Positions 1-6,938 of a stretch of DNA of 14,384 nt are shown here, piece by piece. This DNA is from Clostridiales bacterium (GTDB taxonomy: Bacteria; Bacillota; Clostridia; Lachnospirales; WRAX01), in the NCBI GenBank assembly GCA_031277155.1, contig JAITMW010000101.1:1-14384 (forward strand), in the 5' to 3' direction. Position 1 is the stretch's first letter, and every line of letters starts with the position of its first letter. The notes under the pieces were generated by a model. The model was not told where the DNA came from, did no database searches, and was given only the letters and a program-made list of their open reading frames with translations. The translations under genes and the position numbers were made by a program.

Positions 1-1
1 A

Positions 2-151
2 ACCATAAGGGAAGCAACCGGCGGCTTTGGCCCCGCGTTTATCGCTACAGTTATCATGAGCGCAATCGCCATTGTGATAACAATATTATCATATATTTCG
101 CGAAGAAAAATGGCTTCGCGGCAAAATTCAGGAGGTGCCAATCATGAATAA
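2..151 (+). CDS. C-terminal end of a membrane transporter, probably MFS (partial)
   Basis: The frame is open from the window edge and ends with TAA at 149-151, giving the last 49 residues of a protein. It reads TIREATGGFGPAFIATVIMS, continues as a single hydrophobic helix (about residues 11-33) and ends in a basic, polar tail (SRRKMASRQ...). A short xxEATGGFGPAF loop, one last helix and a positively charged cytoplasmic tail is the usual end of a 12-helix major facilitator protein, but too little is present to name a substrate. The stop overlaps the kamE start codon (144) by 8 nt, so the two are probably translationally coupled and in one operon. A lysine or related amino acid transporter would fit the neighbour; that is inference only. 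Confidence 0.55.
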   Translation, partial: TIREATGGFGPAFIATVIMSAIAIVITILSYISRRKMASRQNSGGANHE

Positions 152-887
152 TCCAAACCATATCCGCCCCTACGGCGACACTTTGAGCGACGGCAAGGTG
201 CAGCTTTCCTTCACATTGCCCGTGCCAAACGATGCCAAAGGGCGCGAGGCCGCCAAAATTATGGGCAAAAAGATGGGCATGATAGACCCCGCCGTGGCAC
301 ATTCTGCCGCGCTGGACGCGGGCTTTAGCTTCTATGTGGTATATGGCGCGGTAAGCCATGATGTGAACTATGGCGCCATACAGGTTGCCGCCCCCGTGGC
401 GCAAGCCATGTCCATGGACGAGGTTTCGCGATATATCCGTGATAATATCGGCCGCAAGGTGGTTATCGTCGGGGCCTCGACAGGCACGGACGCGCACACG
501 GTGGGCATTGACGCCATCATGAACATGAAGGGCTTTGCGGGGCATTATGGCCTGGAGCGTTATGATATGATTGAGGCGCACAATTTGGGCAGCCAGGTAA
601 GCAATGAGGATTTCATCGCCAAGGCTGTGGAGCTTAACGCCGATGTGCTGCTGGTGGGCCAAACCGTGACGCAAAAGGACATACACATAGCCAATTTGAC
701 GCAGCTGGTGGAGATGCTGGAGGCCGAGGGCCTGCGCCACAAGGTGATTTTGATATGCGGCGGCGCGCGTATCACGGCAGAGCTGGCGAAAGAGCTGGGG
801 TATGACGCGGGCTTTGGCAAAGAGAGCTATGCGGGGGATGTGGCCACCTTTGCCGTGCAGGAGATGGCGCGGCGCGGCATAAAATAA
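144..887 (+). CDS. kamE: Lysine 5,6-aminomutase beta subunit, KamE-like (247 aa)
   Basis: This is the B12-binding subunit of D-lysine/beta-lysine 5,6-aminomutase, which moves an amino group using adenosylcobalamin and PLP in the anaerobic lysine fermentation pathway. The N-terminal dimerisation domain carries the family signature RPYGDTLSDGKVQLSFTLP (residues 8-26). The Rossmann-type B12 domain follows. It has the base-off cobalamin motif DAHTVG (D116, H118, G121) and the lysine expected to hold PLP, K129 in NMKG, 11 residues after the histidine as in the characterised enzyme (H133/K144). Later family blocks are AHNLGSQVSNEDF and LICGGARI. An in-frame GTG at 135 exists, but ATG 144 is chosen because AGGAGG (130-135) lies 8 nt before it. 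The large alpha subunit (kamD) is not immediately upstream, where a membrane protein ends, and not in the window; it should be elsewhere in the genome. The next gene begins 12 nt after the stop. Confidence 0.88.
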   Translation: MNNPNHIRPYGDTLSDGKVQLSFTLPVPNDAKGREAAKIMGKKMGMIDPAVAHSAALDAGFSFYVVYGAVSHDVNYGAIQVAAPVAQAMSMDEVSRYIRDNIGRKVVIVGASTGTDAHTVGIDAIMNMKGFAGHYGLERYDMIEAHNLGSQVSNEDFIAKAVELNADVLLVGQTVTQKDIHIANLTQLVEMLEAEGLRHKVILICGGARITAELAKELGYDAGFGKESYAGDVATFAVQEMARRGIK

Positions 888-899
888 GGAGGGTGTGGC

Positions 900-1961
900 A
901 TGGACATTAAAAATATCACAGAGAAATTGGCGGGCGCAAAGGGCAGCATAACCATGTGCGCCGACGGTTTTATTGACGAGGTATGGGAGATTGTGGATAC
1001 TCGCGCATCTGTGGTGGAATATAGGCTGCTGGACAGGATGAAGCAGTTTTCGCAGCGCATTGACAGCGCCGGAGCCGGCGGCATTGGGCTGGAGCTTATC
1101 AAAAAGCGCCGCGCTTTTGGCGGCTTTACGGCCAATATCGGCCATGCGGCGGCGGCATTGGGCGTGGATGTGACAATGGTGGGCCTTTATGGCAAGGACA
1201 AGCCCGACCCGCTGTTTGAGCCTTTGGCACAGATGTCCAATTTGATTTCATTGGGGGATTCTGCCACAACCCATGTGCTGGAATTTTCTGACGGCAAAAT
1301 TTTGATGACGGATATGGAGGCAATGCTTACCATGTCATGGGAGCGCATTGTGGCCGCCGCGGGCATGGGCGGGCCGGCCAACTTGTTGAAAAATTCTGAC
1401 ATCATCGGTGTTGGGTATTGGTCTTTGCTGCCCGCTTTTGACGACATTGTGACGCAAATTTGCGCCATCCTGCCAAAAGACGGCAAGGTGCGCCGCTTTT
1501 TCTTTGATTTTGCCGATGTGCGCAAAAGGGATGAGGCTTCTCTGGTTTACAGTCTGGAGATTCTCAAAAAGCACAATGCGGACTTTCCCATGACACTAAG
1601 CGTCAATGAGCATGAGGCGGTTGTACTGTTTGGGCTGTACAATGAGACTGTGGACGACGCAGGAGGGCCGCTGACTGAAAAAATCGAGACAGTGCGTGAA
1701 AAAATTGGTCTGGACGAATTGGTAATACATACGCCGCAATATGCGGCGGCGGCGTCAAAAAGCGGCGGCGCTGCGATGGTATCGCAAATTTTTGTAGAAA
1801 AGCCCATAAGAACCGCCGGCGCAGGGGATACCTTTAACGGAGGGTATATCGCGGGCATTTTGGCCGGGCTTGATGTGGCACAGCGCCTACATGTGGCCAG
1901 CGCGGCCGTGACATATTTTTTAAACAACGGTTTTCCGCCAAGAATCGAAGATTTGTTTTAG
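900..1961 (+). CDS. PfkB/ribokinase-family sugar kinase (353 aa)
   Basis: This is an ATP-dependent kinase of the PfkB (ribokinase) family. Near the N-terminus the substrate-side glycine motif is seen as GGFTANIGHAAAALGVD (residues 74-90). The C-terminal signature TAGAGDTFNGGYIAG (305-319) holds the catalytic base D310 and the anion hole. A DxADVRKR stretch (203-210) and SVNEHEA (234-240) fit the family's central sheet and the NxxE motif. At 353 residues it is longer than a typical ribokinase (about 300). The substrate cannot be read from sequence. ATG 900 follows AAGGAGGG (886-893), which overlaps the kamE stop, so the two genes form one operon. A PfkB kinase beside an aminomutase subunit is not part of the standard lysine fermentation scheme. 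The reading frame ends just before the repeat cluster at 1981. Confidence 0.8.
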   Translation: MDIKNITEKLAGAKGSITMCADGFIDEVWEIVDTRASVVEYRLLDRMKQFSQRIDSAGAGGIGLELIKKRRAFGGFTANIGHAAAALGVDVTMVGLYGKDKPDPLFEPLAQMSNLISLGDSATTHVLEFSDGKILMTDMEAMLTMSWERIVAAAGMGGPANLLKNSDIIGVGYWSLLPAFDDIVTQICAILPKDGKVRRFFFDFADVRKRDEASLVYSLEILKKHNADFPMTLSVNEHEAVVLFGLYNETVDDAGGPLTEKIETVREKIGLDELVIHTPQYAAAASKSGGAAMVSQIFVEKPIRTAGAGDTFNGGYIAGILAGLDVAQRLHVASAAVTYFLNNGFPPRIEDLF

Positions 1962-1980
1962 AGGGTGTGGATCCTTGGGG

Positions 1981-2055
1981 CGGGCGACCAAAGGTCGCCC
2001 CTACAAAGGACTTTTTGGCGCGGGCGGTTTTGTAGGGGCGAGCTGCGCTCGCCCG
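1981..2055. repeat. Head-to-head pair of 24-bp palindromic repeats, first copy
   Basis: Two 24-nt units face each other. Unit 1 (1981-2004) reads CGGGCGACC, loop AAA, GGTCGCCCCTAC; unit 2 (2032-2055) is the reverse form, GTAGGGGCGAGC, loop TGC, GCTCGCCCG. Each folds as a short GC-rich hairpin. The 27 nt between them include a GGACTTTTTGGC stretch that recurs in the second pair. Similar REP-like short palindromes are common between genes in Clostridia; a function such as mRNA stabilisation or a role as transposase substrate is not shown here. Confidence 0.75.
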
Positions 2056-2110
2056 CATACAAGGCATATACACCATATCTGCGTTTGTATTTGTGTCGGC
2101 GCCTGGATAA

Positions 2111-2186
2111 CGGGCGAGCAAAGCTCGCCCCTACGAGGGACTTGTTTGGCATAAAACATCTCGTAGGGGCGAGCTTTGCTCGCCCG
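2111..2186. repeat. Head-to-head pair of 24-bp palindromic repeats, second copy
   Basis: This repeats the arrangement at 1981-2055: unit 3 (2111-2134) CGGGCGAGC AAA GCTCGCCCCTAC and unit 4 (2163-2186) in reverse. The spacer again begins with a GGACTTGTTTGGC-like stretch, so the whole ~75-nt pair has been duplicated, with 55 nt between copies. Open frames across this area simply read through the repeats and are not genes. Together with the first pair it fills most of the 392-nt gap between the sugar kinase and sigK. Confidence 0.75.
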
Positions 2187-2248
2187 CTTGTAAGGCGAAT
2201 TTTTTTAGCGCGACAGGCACAATATATTGTCCGCAAACATATGATGAA

Positions 2249-2280
2249 GAGCAGTGTTTTACAAGACACGGCTCTTTTTT
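2249..2280 (+). terminator. Rho-independent terminator before sigK
   Basis: GAGCAGTGTTTT, a short ACAA loop region and GACACGGCTC form a stem with two mismatches, followed directly by TTTTTT (2275-2280). It would end transcription from the kamE-kinase operon and insulate sigK, which begins 73 nt further on. Confidence 0.6.
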
Positions 2281-2353
2281 AAATTCAGCTCTCCCACAAT
2301 TAATGTACATAATACAGCAACAACGACAACGCGTATTATGTGGGAGGTACAGC

Positions 2354-2764
2354 ATGGGGAATTCTCCTAAAAGACAAAAGAAAGGCGCCAAAAAGCAAGA
2401 GCATGGGGGCGCCGGAGCGGGCTCTTTTCCTCAGCCCCTTTCACCCGAAGATGAAAGATGCTACATGAGTCTTTACAAATCCGGGGACAAAAACCAAAAA
2501 AAGCTGGCCAAAGACATGCTGGTGGAGCATAACCTGCGCCTGGTTGCCCATATCGTCAAAAAATACAACCACCCCGACACGGAAGACCTAATCTCCATAG
2601 GCACAATTGGCCTGATAAAGGGCATCGAGCATTTCGATAGCGAAAGAAAAACAAAGCTGGCCACCTTTTGCTGCCGATGTATTGAAAATGCTATTCTGCG
2701 CTGTGTGACACGGCAATATTGCCAAAGGCGCCTTTTAAGAAAATATGTACAGTGTCGTCTCTGA
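2354..2764 (+). CDS. sigK: RNA polymerase sigma-K, N-terminal half (interrupted sigK, spoIVCB-like)
   Basis: This encodes the first part of the late mother-cell sigma factor. Residues 25-112 match SigK closely: FPQPLSPEDE, then LVEHNLRLVAHIVKKY (region 2.1), TEDLISIGTIGLIKGIEHFD (2.2) and TKLATF..RCIEN (2.3). After IEN (codon AAT, 2687-2689) the frame enters the intervening element, adds 24 foreign residues (AILRCVTRQYCQ...) and stops at 2764, so regions 2.4-4 are absent. ATG 2354 is preferred over an upstream ATG at 2303 because GGGAGG (2342-2347) lies 6 nt before it. The N-terminal leader (MGNSPKRQKKGAKKQ...) is basic and polar, unlike the hydrophobic pro-sequence of Bacillus pro-SigK. Joined to the C-terminal half it makes a 240-residue protein; Bacillus SigK has 241. 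The foreign tail overlaps the recombinase gene on the other strand. Confidence 0.93.
   Translation: MGNSPKRQKKGAKKQEHGGAGAGSFPQPLSPEDERCYMSLYKSGDKNQKKLAKDMLVEHNLRLVAHIVKKYNHPDTEDLISIGTIGLIKGIEHFDSERKTKLATFCCRCIENAILRCVTRQYCQRRLLRKYVQCRL
2686..2690. other. Left attachment core AAATG (attL)
   Basis: This is the left copy of the 5-bp core shared with 13002-13006. Outward (sigK side) lies GTATT (2679-2683); inward lies CTATT (2691-2695) and, further in, TGTGTGACAC (2702-2711). These arms pair with arms at the right end once the sites are rejoined, centred on the AA at 2687-2688. The B. subtilis skin core falls at the same IEN/E codons of sigK. Confidence 0.85.
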
Positions 2765-4427
2765 CGACAACGCTCTCGACAATCCTCCTTAGCAATTGCA
2801 ACTTGCTTTCATGGCGGGCAAGCTCTGCCATCCTCGGAAAATCCATTATCACCCGCTTTGCCTTGCTTATATCAGCCGCTTCGTCCTCACGGCGCTTGCT
2901 TTCCCGGCACATCGCATCAAGACGGCTTTGCGCTTCATCCCTTTCGCCGCCAAGAATCTCAATATCCCTGTAAATGGCCTGTTTAGCGCCGTCCGGCGCA
3001 TCCCGCAGATTCAAAGCCTGGCCTTGTATGTCCGCTTCTATTTGAGACAGGCGCTTTTTTAGGGCCGCCTGTTCATCTTTCGCACCTCGGTGTCTCATCT
3101 GCAAGGCTTTTTTAATGCCAAGAAGCTCGTCATACAGCGCATCTTCCTGTTTGTCCATGCCGCATATCTGCCCAATCACAAAATTGTCCAATTCATAGCC
3201 CTTTACATTGGGCGAGCTTTCGCAGCCGCCTTTTTTGCGATATTTCACATCGCAGACATAGCGAAATCTCAAAGAGCCATCGGGATTGTACCGACCCCCT
3301 TCTGTCCGCACAAACATGGGGCCGCCGCAGTCGACACAGCGCACAAGGCCCGACAGCAGCGCCTTTGATGACCCTTTGGGTCTGGCGGTATGGTTTTTGG
3401 AAATGTCAGCAATAAGGCCCTGCGCCTTTATCCAGTCCGCGCCGCTTATAATGCCCCTATGCTTGCCAACCGACACCACCCAATCCTTTATATCCCGCCG
3501 CAGCATCCTCTGGGTGTACTTTGGGTCCAGCGCCTTTGAATCACGGTCAATTTCCTTAAATTGTTCAGTCTTATTGTAGGCCATAATGCCGCGCGCGCCG
3601 TCAAAGTCCTCGGCATCCGCCCAAACGGTGATGCCAAAGGACATAAAATAGCCCCGCATATCAGCATCCGCAACAGCATATACAGGGTTTTGCAAAATAT
3701 TCTTTACAGCCACAGGCGTAAAGCTGTTGCCCGTGCCTGTTTTATGCCCCTCGTCATTAAGCCTTGCGGCCGTGCCTTTCAGCGAGCTTGTTTGCAAAAA
3801 CAGCTCAAACAGCCTTTTCACAGCCCTCTGCCCTTCCTCAACAGGCGCAAGATGATTAACTCTGGTTTTCCTGCCATTTACGGCCGTCGTTTCTTTTTGC
3901 GAGCGATAGCCCAGGGGGCATTTGCCCCCAAGCCAGCGGCCCTCCTTGGCAAGCTCGTACATATTGTCGGCGATGCGCTCCGCAATGATGTCCCGTTCAA
4001 ATTCCGCAATGGCACTTAGCATGGATATCATTATTTTCCCTGTTTTCGAGCTTGTGTCCAGCTCTCTGTCGCTGACGGAGACAAAGGCCACGCCCTTTTG
4101 CTGCATCTGCTGCACAAGATTAAGCAAATCCACTGTGCGCCGCGAAATACGGTCAATTTTATAGCATATCACAGCCTTAATTTTGTCGGCTTCAATATCT
4201 TTCAGCATCGCTCTGTATCTGGGCCTGTCGGCATAAAAGCCGCTTTTACCCTCGTCCTCATATATCAAAATATCCCCCTCTGCAGCATCAAAATGAGAGC
4301 GGGCAAGGGAAGCGCACCTCTCTTTTTGAATTTCAATGCCCTTGCCGCTTTCGGTGATTTTGGATTTTCTTACATAGATGGCAACCCGCCTGTCGTCCGC
4401 GGCAACTCTCTCTTTTTTTCGTGCCAT
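2691..4427 (-). CDS. spoIVCA: Large serine recombinase, SpoIVCA-type sigK-element excisionase (578 aa)
   Basis: This site-specific recombinase should cut and rejoin the element ends to rebuild sigK. The resolvase catalytic domain (about residues 13-160) has the nucleophile S22 in YVRKS, the DRPRYRAML segment (68-76), the IDRISR motif (91-96) and the AEFERDIIAERI helix (141-152). A recombinase domain follows, then a zinc ribbon with C364, C367, C392 and C402. A charged, coiled-coil-like region (about 430-525) and a C-terminal segment complete the large serine recombinase plan; the C. difficile and B. subtilis enzymes are of similar size (about 500 aa). The TAG stop (2693-2691) lies directly on the attachment core. 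ATG 4427 has only a weak ribosome site (AGGCGG). Its start region is duplicated about 140 bp upstream around a palindromic insertion. Confidence 0.93.
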   Translation of the reverse strand: MARKKERVAADDRRVAIYVRKSKITESGKGIEIQKERCASLARSHFDAAEGDILIYEDEGKSGFYADRPRYRAMLKDIEADKIKAVICYKIDRISRRTVDLLNLVQQMQQKGVAFVSVSDRELDTSSKTGKIMISMLSAIAEFERDIIAERIADNMYELAKEGRWLGGKCPLGYRSQKETTAVNGRKTRVNHLAPVEEGQRAVKRLFELFLQTSSLKGTAARLNDEGHKTGTGNSFTPVAVKNILQNPVYAVADADMRGYFMSFGITVWADAEDFDGARGIMAYNKTEQFKEIDRDSKALDPKYTQRMLRRDIKDWVVSVGKHRGIISGADWIKAQGLIADISKNHTARPKGSSKALLSGLVRCVDCGGPMFVRTEGGRYNPDGSLRFRYVCDVKYRKKGGCESSPNVKGYELDNFVIGQICGMDKQEDALYDELLGIKKALQMRHRGAKDEQAALKKRLSQIEADIQGQALNLRDAPDGAKQAIYRDIEILGGERDEAQSRLDAMCRESKRREDEAADISKAKRVIMDFPRMAELARHESKLQLLRRIVESVVVRDDTVHIFLKGAFGNIAVSHSAE

Positions 4428-4444
4428 ATGCCCACCGCCTCATT
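4401..4444 (-). repeat. Direct repeat of recombinase start region, copy 1 (functional)
   Basis: These 44 bp cover the first nine codons of the recombinase, its ATG and ribosome site. They match 4544-4587 at 42 of 44 positions; both differences lie in the T/C-rich codons 4-5. The two copies flank a 99-bp insert holding a palindromic repeat. Confidence 0.85.
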
Positions 4445-4470
4445 AGACCTGCGCCAAAGTCCCTGTCCGT

Positions 4471-4531
4471 GTCATTCTGAGCGAAGCGAAGAATCTTGAC
4501 GCTGGAGATCCTTCGCTGCGCTCAGGATGAC
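4471..4531. repeat. Palindromic CATTCTGAGC-type repeat inserted between the duplicated start regions
   Basis: A 25-nt arm (4471-4495, beginning GTCATTCTGAGCGAAGCG) and its imperfect reverse complement (4507-4531, ending GCTCAGGATGAC) match at 22 of 25 positions around an 11-nt loop. Related sequence recurs at 6730-7004. It looks like a small REP/MITE-type element; no terminal target duplication other than the 44-bp repeats is apparent. Confidence 0.7.
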
Positions 4532-4543
4532 GGGTAACGGCTT

Positions 4544-4587
4544 GGCAACTCTCTCTCTTCTTCGTGCCATATGCCCACCGCCTCATT
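4544..4587 (-). repeat. Direct repeat of recombinase start region, copy 2 (upstream)
   Basis: This second copy contains an ATG (minus strand, 4570) with the same ribosome site. Its frame runs through the palindromic insert as about 40 codons (MARRRESCQAVTRHPERS...) and stops just upstream of the true recombinase start; 143 nt between the two ATGs also puts them out of frame. It is probably a remnant of the original start, separated from the gene by a duplication. Confidence 0.7.
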
Positions 4588-4597
4588 TGCCATTTAC

Positions 4598-4627
4598 AGT
4601 ATATGAAGCCAATCCCGCCATAAATTC
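4598..4627 (-). promoter_or_regulatory. Candidate sigma-E-type promoter for the recombinase
   Basis: On the minus strand GAATTTA (4627-4621), a 15-nt spacer and CATATACT (4605-4598) resemble the sigma-E consensus KMATATT / CATACAAT (5 of 7 and 6 of 8). It sits just before start-region copy 2, where a promoter for the original gene would be. Mother-cell sigma-E control is the rule for spoIVCA. The match is partial, so this is a suggestion. Confidence 0.35.
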
Positions 4628-4630
4628 TTG

Positions 4631-4659
4631 TTGATTTTATGGATTTGCCATGTTATAAT
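4631..4659 (+). promoter_or_regulatory. Sigma-A promoter of dhaKLM
   Basis: TTGATT (4631-4636), a 17-nt spacer and TATAAT (4654-4659) with a TGn extension (4651-4653). Transcription would begin near 4666, about 37 nt before the dhaK TTG start. No clear operator is seen. It lies back to back with the candidate recombinase promoter. Confidence 0.8.
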
Positions 4660-4702
4660 TAAGCCGTAAACTAAGGCAAATTTATGTTAAGGAGGGATAA
4701 TT

Positions 4703-5698
4703 TTGAAAAAAGTTATTAACGCCCCACAAGATGTTGTGTCCGAAATGATTCAGGGAATGGTGCTTGCCTATCCCGATTATCTCCGCAAGGTTGATGCCGC
4801 GGATGTTATCGTCAGGGCCAAGGCCAAGCAGGGCAAGGTCGCCCTTATCAGCGGCGGCGGCTCCGGTCACGAGCCTTCCCACGCCGGCTTTGTCGGCCAT
4901 GGCATGTTGGACGCCGGTGTTTGCGGCGCCGTTTTCACCTCTCCAACCCCGGACGCTGTTTTTGAGGCTATCAAAGCAGTGAAGACCGACGCAGGCGTAT
5001 TGTTGATTATCAAAAACTATACGGGCGACGTGATGAATTTTGAAATGGCCATGGAAATGGCCGAAGCGGAAGGCATCAAAGTAGACAAGGTGGTTATTGA
5101 CGACGACGTTGCTGTGCAAGACAGCACATGGACCGTGGGCAGACGCGGAATTGCCGGGACTGTCCTGTTACATAAAATTGCGGGCGCAAAGGCCGAAGAA
5201 GGCGCCGACTTGGCCGAAGTGAAGGCCGTCGCCGAAAAGGTCATCGCCAATGTGCGCTCTATGGGCATGGCTTTGACGCCCTGTATTATCCCCGAGGCCG
5301 GCAAGCCCGGATTCGAGCTGGGCGAAAATGAAATGGAAGTTGGCCTTGGCATCCACGGCGAGCCAGGCATCAGAAGAGAGGCCATCAAGCCCGCCGACGC
5401 AATTGTTCAAGAGCTTGTGGACAAGATTTTGGCCGATATGCCTTTGGCATCCGGAGACGAGGTCTGCTTGCTGGTGAACGGCCTTGGCGGCACGCCTCTG
5501 ATGGAGCTGTTTATTGTCAACAAAAAGGCAAACGCCATCCTGACAGACAAAGGCGTGAAGATTTTCAAGACAATTGTGGGCGAATATATGACAGCCATCG
5601 AAATGGCAGGATTTTCCGTCACGGTGCTTAAGCTGGATGATGAGCTAAAGCAACTGCTGACCGCAAAGGCCGACACACCGGCATATGTAACAAGTTAA
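4703..5698 (+). CDS. dhaK: Dihydroxyacetone kinase subunit DhaK (331 aa)
   Basis: DhaK binds dihydroxyacetone covalently through a histidine and passes it to DhaL for phosphorylation to DHAP, linking glycerol oxidation to glycolysis. All three active-site residues known from the E. coli protein are present at the same numbers: H56 in GGGSGHEP (51-58), D109 in NYTGD, and the covalent-binding H218 in GLGIHGEPG. The length is typical of PTS-dependent DhaK (about 330), without the DhaL fusion of ATP-dependent kinases. The start is TTG 4703, fixed by AAGGAGGG (4689-4696) 6 nt upstream; an ATG at 4684 is out of frame. It is first of dhaK-dhaL-dhaM, with 11 nt to dhaL, and lies inside the sigK-intervening element. 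Confidence 0.95.
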   Translation: MKKVINAPQDVVSEMIQGMVLAYPDYLRKVDAADVIVRAKAKQGKVALISGGGSGHEPSHAGFVGHGMLDAGVCGAVFTSPTPDAVFEAIKAVKTDAGVLLIIKNYTGDVMNFEMAMEMAEAEGIKVDKVVIDDDVAVQDSTWTVGRRGIAGTVLLHKIAGAKAEEGADLAEVKAVAEKVIANVRSMGMALTPCIIPEAGKPGFELGENEMEVGLGIHGEPGIRREAIKPADAIVQELVDKILADMPLASGDEVCLLVNGLGGTPLMELFIVNKKANAILTDKGVKIFKTIVGEYMTAIEMAGFSVTVLKLDDELKQLLTAKADTPAYVTS

Positions 5699-5709
5699 GG
5701 AGCAGACAT

Positions 5710-6339
5710 ATGAATGTAAACGACACGATAGCGTTAATGAAACTTATTGCCCAAGACATCGAGGCAAATAAGGAGTATTTAACACAGCTGGACACGGCCA
5801 TCGGCGATGCCGACCATGGAATTAACCTTTCCCGCGGCTTTGCCGCTGTTTTGAAAAAGCTGGACGAGGCCTCTTTTTCGGCCCCCGGTGATGTCCTTAA
5901 GGCCACGGCCATGACCCTGATATCCACGGTGGGCGGCGCTTCCGGCCCGTTGTACGGCACATTGTTTCTTAAAATGTCCGGCGAGCTTAAGGCGGATGAA
6001 ATAACCCTGCCCGATTTCTGCGGCGCCCTTGAAGCGGGCATACAGGGCGTCATGGCAAGGGGCAGGTCGGCAAAAGGCGAAAAAACCATGCTGGATGTGC
6101 TGATACCCGTGCTTGACAGCCTTAAAGAATCCGCCCAGGCGGGGCTTTCCGCAAAAGACGCCTTTGACAAGGCCGCCCTGGCAGCGCAAGAAGGCTGCGA
6201 ATACACAAAAACAATCATCGCCACCAAAGGCAGGGCGTCATATCTGGGCGAAAGAAGCCTGGGGCATATTGACCCGGGCTGCATGTCTTCCTGCCTGATG
6301 ATAAAGGCCGCGGCCGAATTTTTGGGCGGGAGGCGATAG
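5710..6339 (+). CDS. dhaL: Dihydroxyacetone kinase ADP-binding subunit DhaL (209 aa)
   Basis: DhaL carries a tightly bound ADP that is re-phosphorylated by DhaM and then phosphorylates DHA bound to DhaK. The Mg-ADP ligands are visible in LDTAIGDADHG (D28, D33, D35), followed by the conserved STVGGASGPLYGT (93-105), GEKTMLD and the C-terminal KGRASYLGERSLGHIDPG block. Length is normal for the family (about 210). ATG 5710 has AAGGAG (5697-5702) in front, overlapping the dhaK stop. The stop is 1 nt before the dhaM ATG, so translation is probably coupled. Confidence 0.95.
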   Translation: MNVNDTIALMKLIAQDIEANKEYLTQLDTAIGDADHGINLSRGFAAVLKKLDEASFSAPGDVLKATAMTLISTVGGASGPLYGTLFLKMSGELKADEITLPDFCGALEAGIQGVMARGRSAKGEKTMLDVLIPVLDSLKESAQAGLSAKDAFDKAALAAQEGCEYTKTIIATKGRASYLGERSLGHIDPGCMSSCLMIKAAAEFLGGRR

Positions 6340-6340
6340 C

Positions 6341-6724
6341 ATGGTCTCGTTAATCCTTATATCCCACAGCCCAAAAATCGTTGAGGGCATTAAGGACATG
6401 CTGGATGAAATGGCAAAGGGCATACCGTTGTTTGTGGCGGGAGGCAATAATGCGGGCGGTCTGGGCTCTGATTATGAGCTTATAAAAGACGCAATGCACA
6501 AGGCCCACAGCCCGGACGGCGTCATCATACTTTTTGACCTCGGCTCTTCTTTCATGACAGCCGACACCGTCCTTGATGAAATGGACGATGCCATGAAATC
6601 AAATTTTGTCGTCTCTCGGGCGCCCCTTGTCGAAGGTGCCATTGCCGCCGCGATTGAAATCAGCTTTGGCGCAAATTTGGAGGATGTGCAGGCGACGCTG
6701 AAGGAAATGGAAATGATGAAATGA
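6341..6724 (+). CDS. dhaM: PTS-dependent DHA kinase phosphotransferase subunit DhaM, single domain (127 aa)
   Basis: DhaM receives phosphate from HPr and hands it to DhaL-bound ADP, so the kinase uses PEP rather than ATP. The active histidine is H9 in LILISHSPKIVEG, as in the EIIA-mannose fold. GGLGSDYELI and ILFDLGSSFMTADTVLD are further family blocks. E. coli DhaM also carries HPr and EI-like domains (over 450 aa); here only the first domain exists, so general PTS proteins encoded elsewhere must supply phosphate. GGGAGG just before the dhaL stop serves as ribosome site. Last gene of the operon; a repeat-filled spacer and a terminator follow. Confidence 0.92.
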   Translation: MVSLILISHSPKIVEGIKDMLDEMAKGIPLFVAGGNNAGGLGSDYELIKDAMHKAHSPDGVIILFDLGSSFMTADTVLDEMDDAMKSNFVVSRAPLVEGAIAAAIEISFGANLEDVQATLKEMEMMK

Positions 6725-6729
6725 CCCGG

Positions 6730-6795
6730 ATGGATTCTTCGCTAAGCGGGAGTATGTCGCTTCGCTTCTACTCCCGCTAAGCTCAGAATGACATG
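6730..6795. repeat. 66-bp repeat, copy A
   Basis: It begins ATGGATTCTTCGCTAAG and ends AAGCTCAGAATGACATG, and contains the inverted pair GCGGGAGTA / TACTCCCGC around a 14-nt loop. It matches 6939-7004 at 65 of 66 positions. The end motif AAGCTCAGAATGACATG also occurs alone at 6824-6840. Confidence 0.85.
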
Positions 6796-6856
6796 GGTGG
6801 ACGCCTTGAGCGGGAACACACACAAGCTCAGAATGACATGTTTGGAAGAGCCATCA

Positions 6857-6880
6857 CGGGCGGCAAATTGCCGCCCCTAC
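6857..6880. repeat. 24-bp palindromic repeat, fifth unit (inside the element)
   Basis: CGGGCGGCAAATTGCCGCCCCTAC is the same repeat type as the four units at 1981-2186, here single. Just after it (6886-6917) is a diverged CATCCTGAGC...GAAGGATC piece of the other repeat family. The 366-nt gap between dhaM and glpF holds only repeats and a terminator. Confidence 0.7.
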
Positions 6881-6938
6881 GGACTGTCATCCTGAGCTTG
6901 CGAAGGATCTCTACATGACCAAAGAGCGCGTCACATCA

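Noticed and set aside
54..1145. Long minus-strand open frame (363 codons) opposite kamE and the kinase
   Set aside because: It is the reverse of two well-supported genes, is rich in His and Arg as expected of a shadow frame, and matches no family.
1962..2282. Open frames of about 100 codons on both strands before sigK
   Set aside because: They read through palindromic repeats and a terminator; residues such as GRAKLAPTR recur only because the repeat recurs.
2221..2350. A sigma-E promoter for sigK
   Set aside because: Partial boxes exist, but those with reasonable matches lie upstream of the terminator or have wrong spacing; no candidate is good enough to list.
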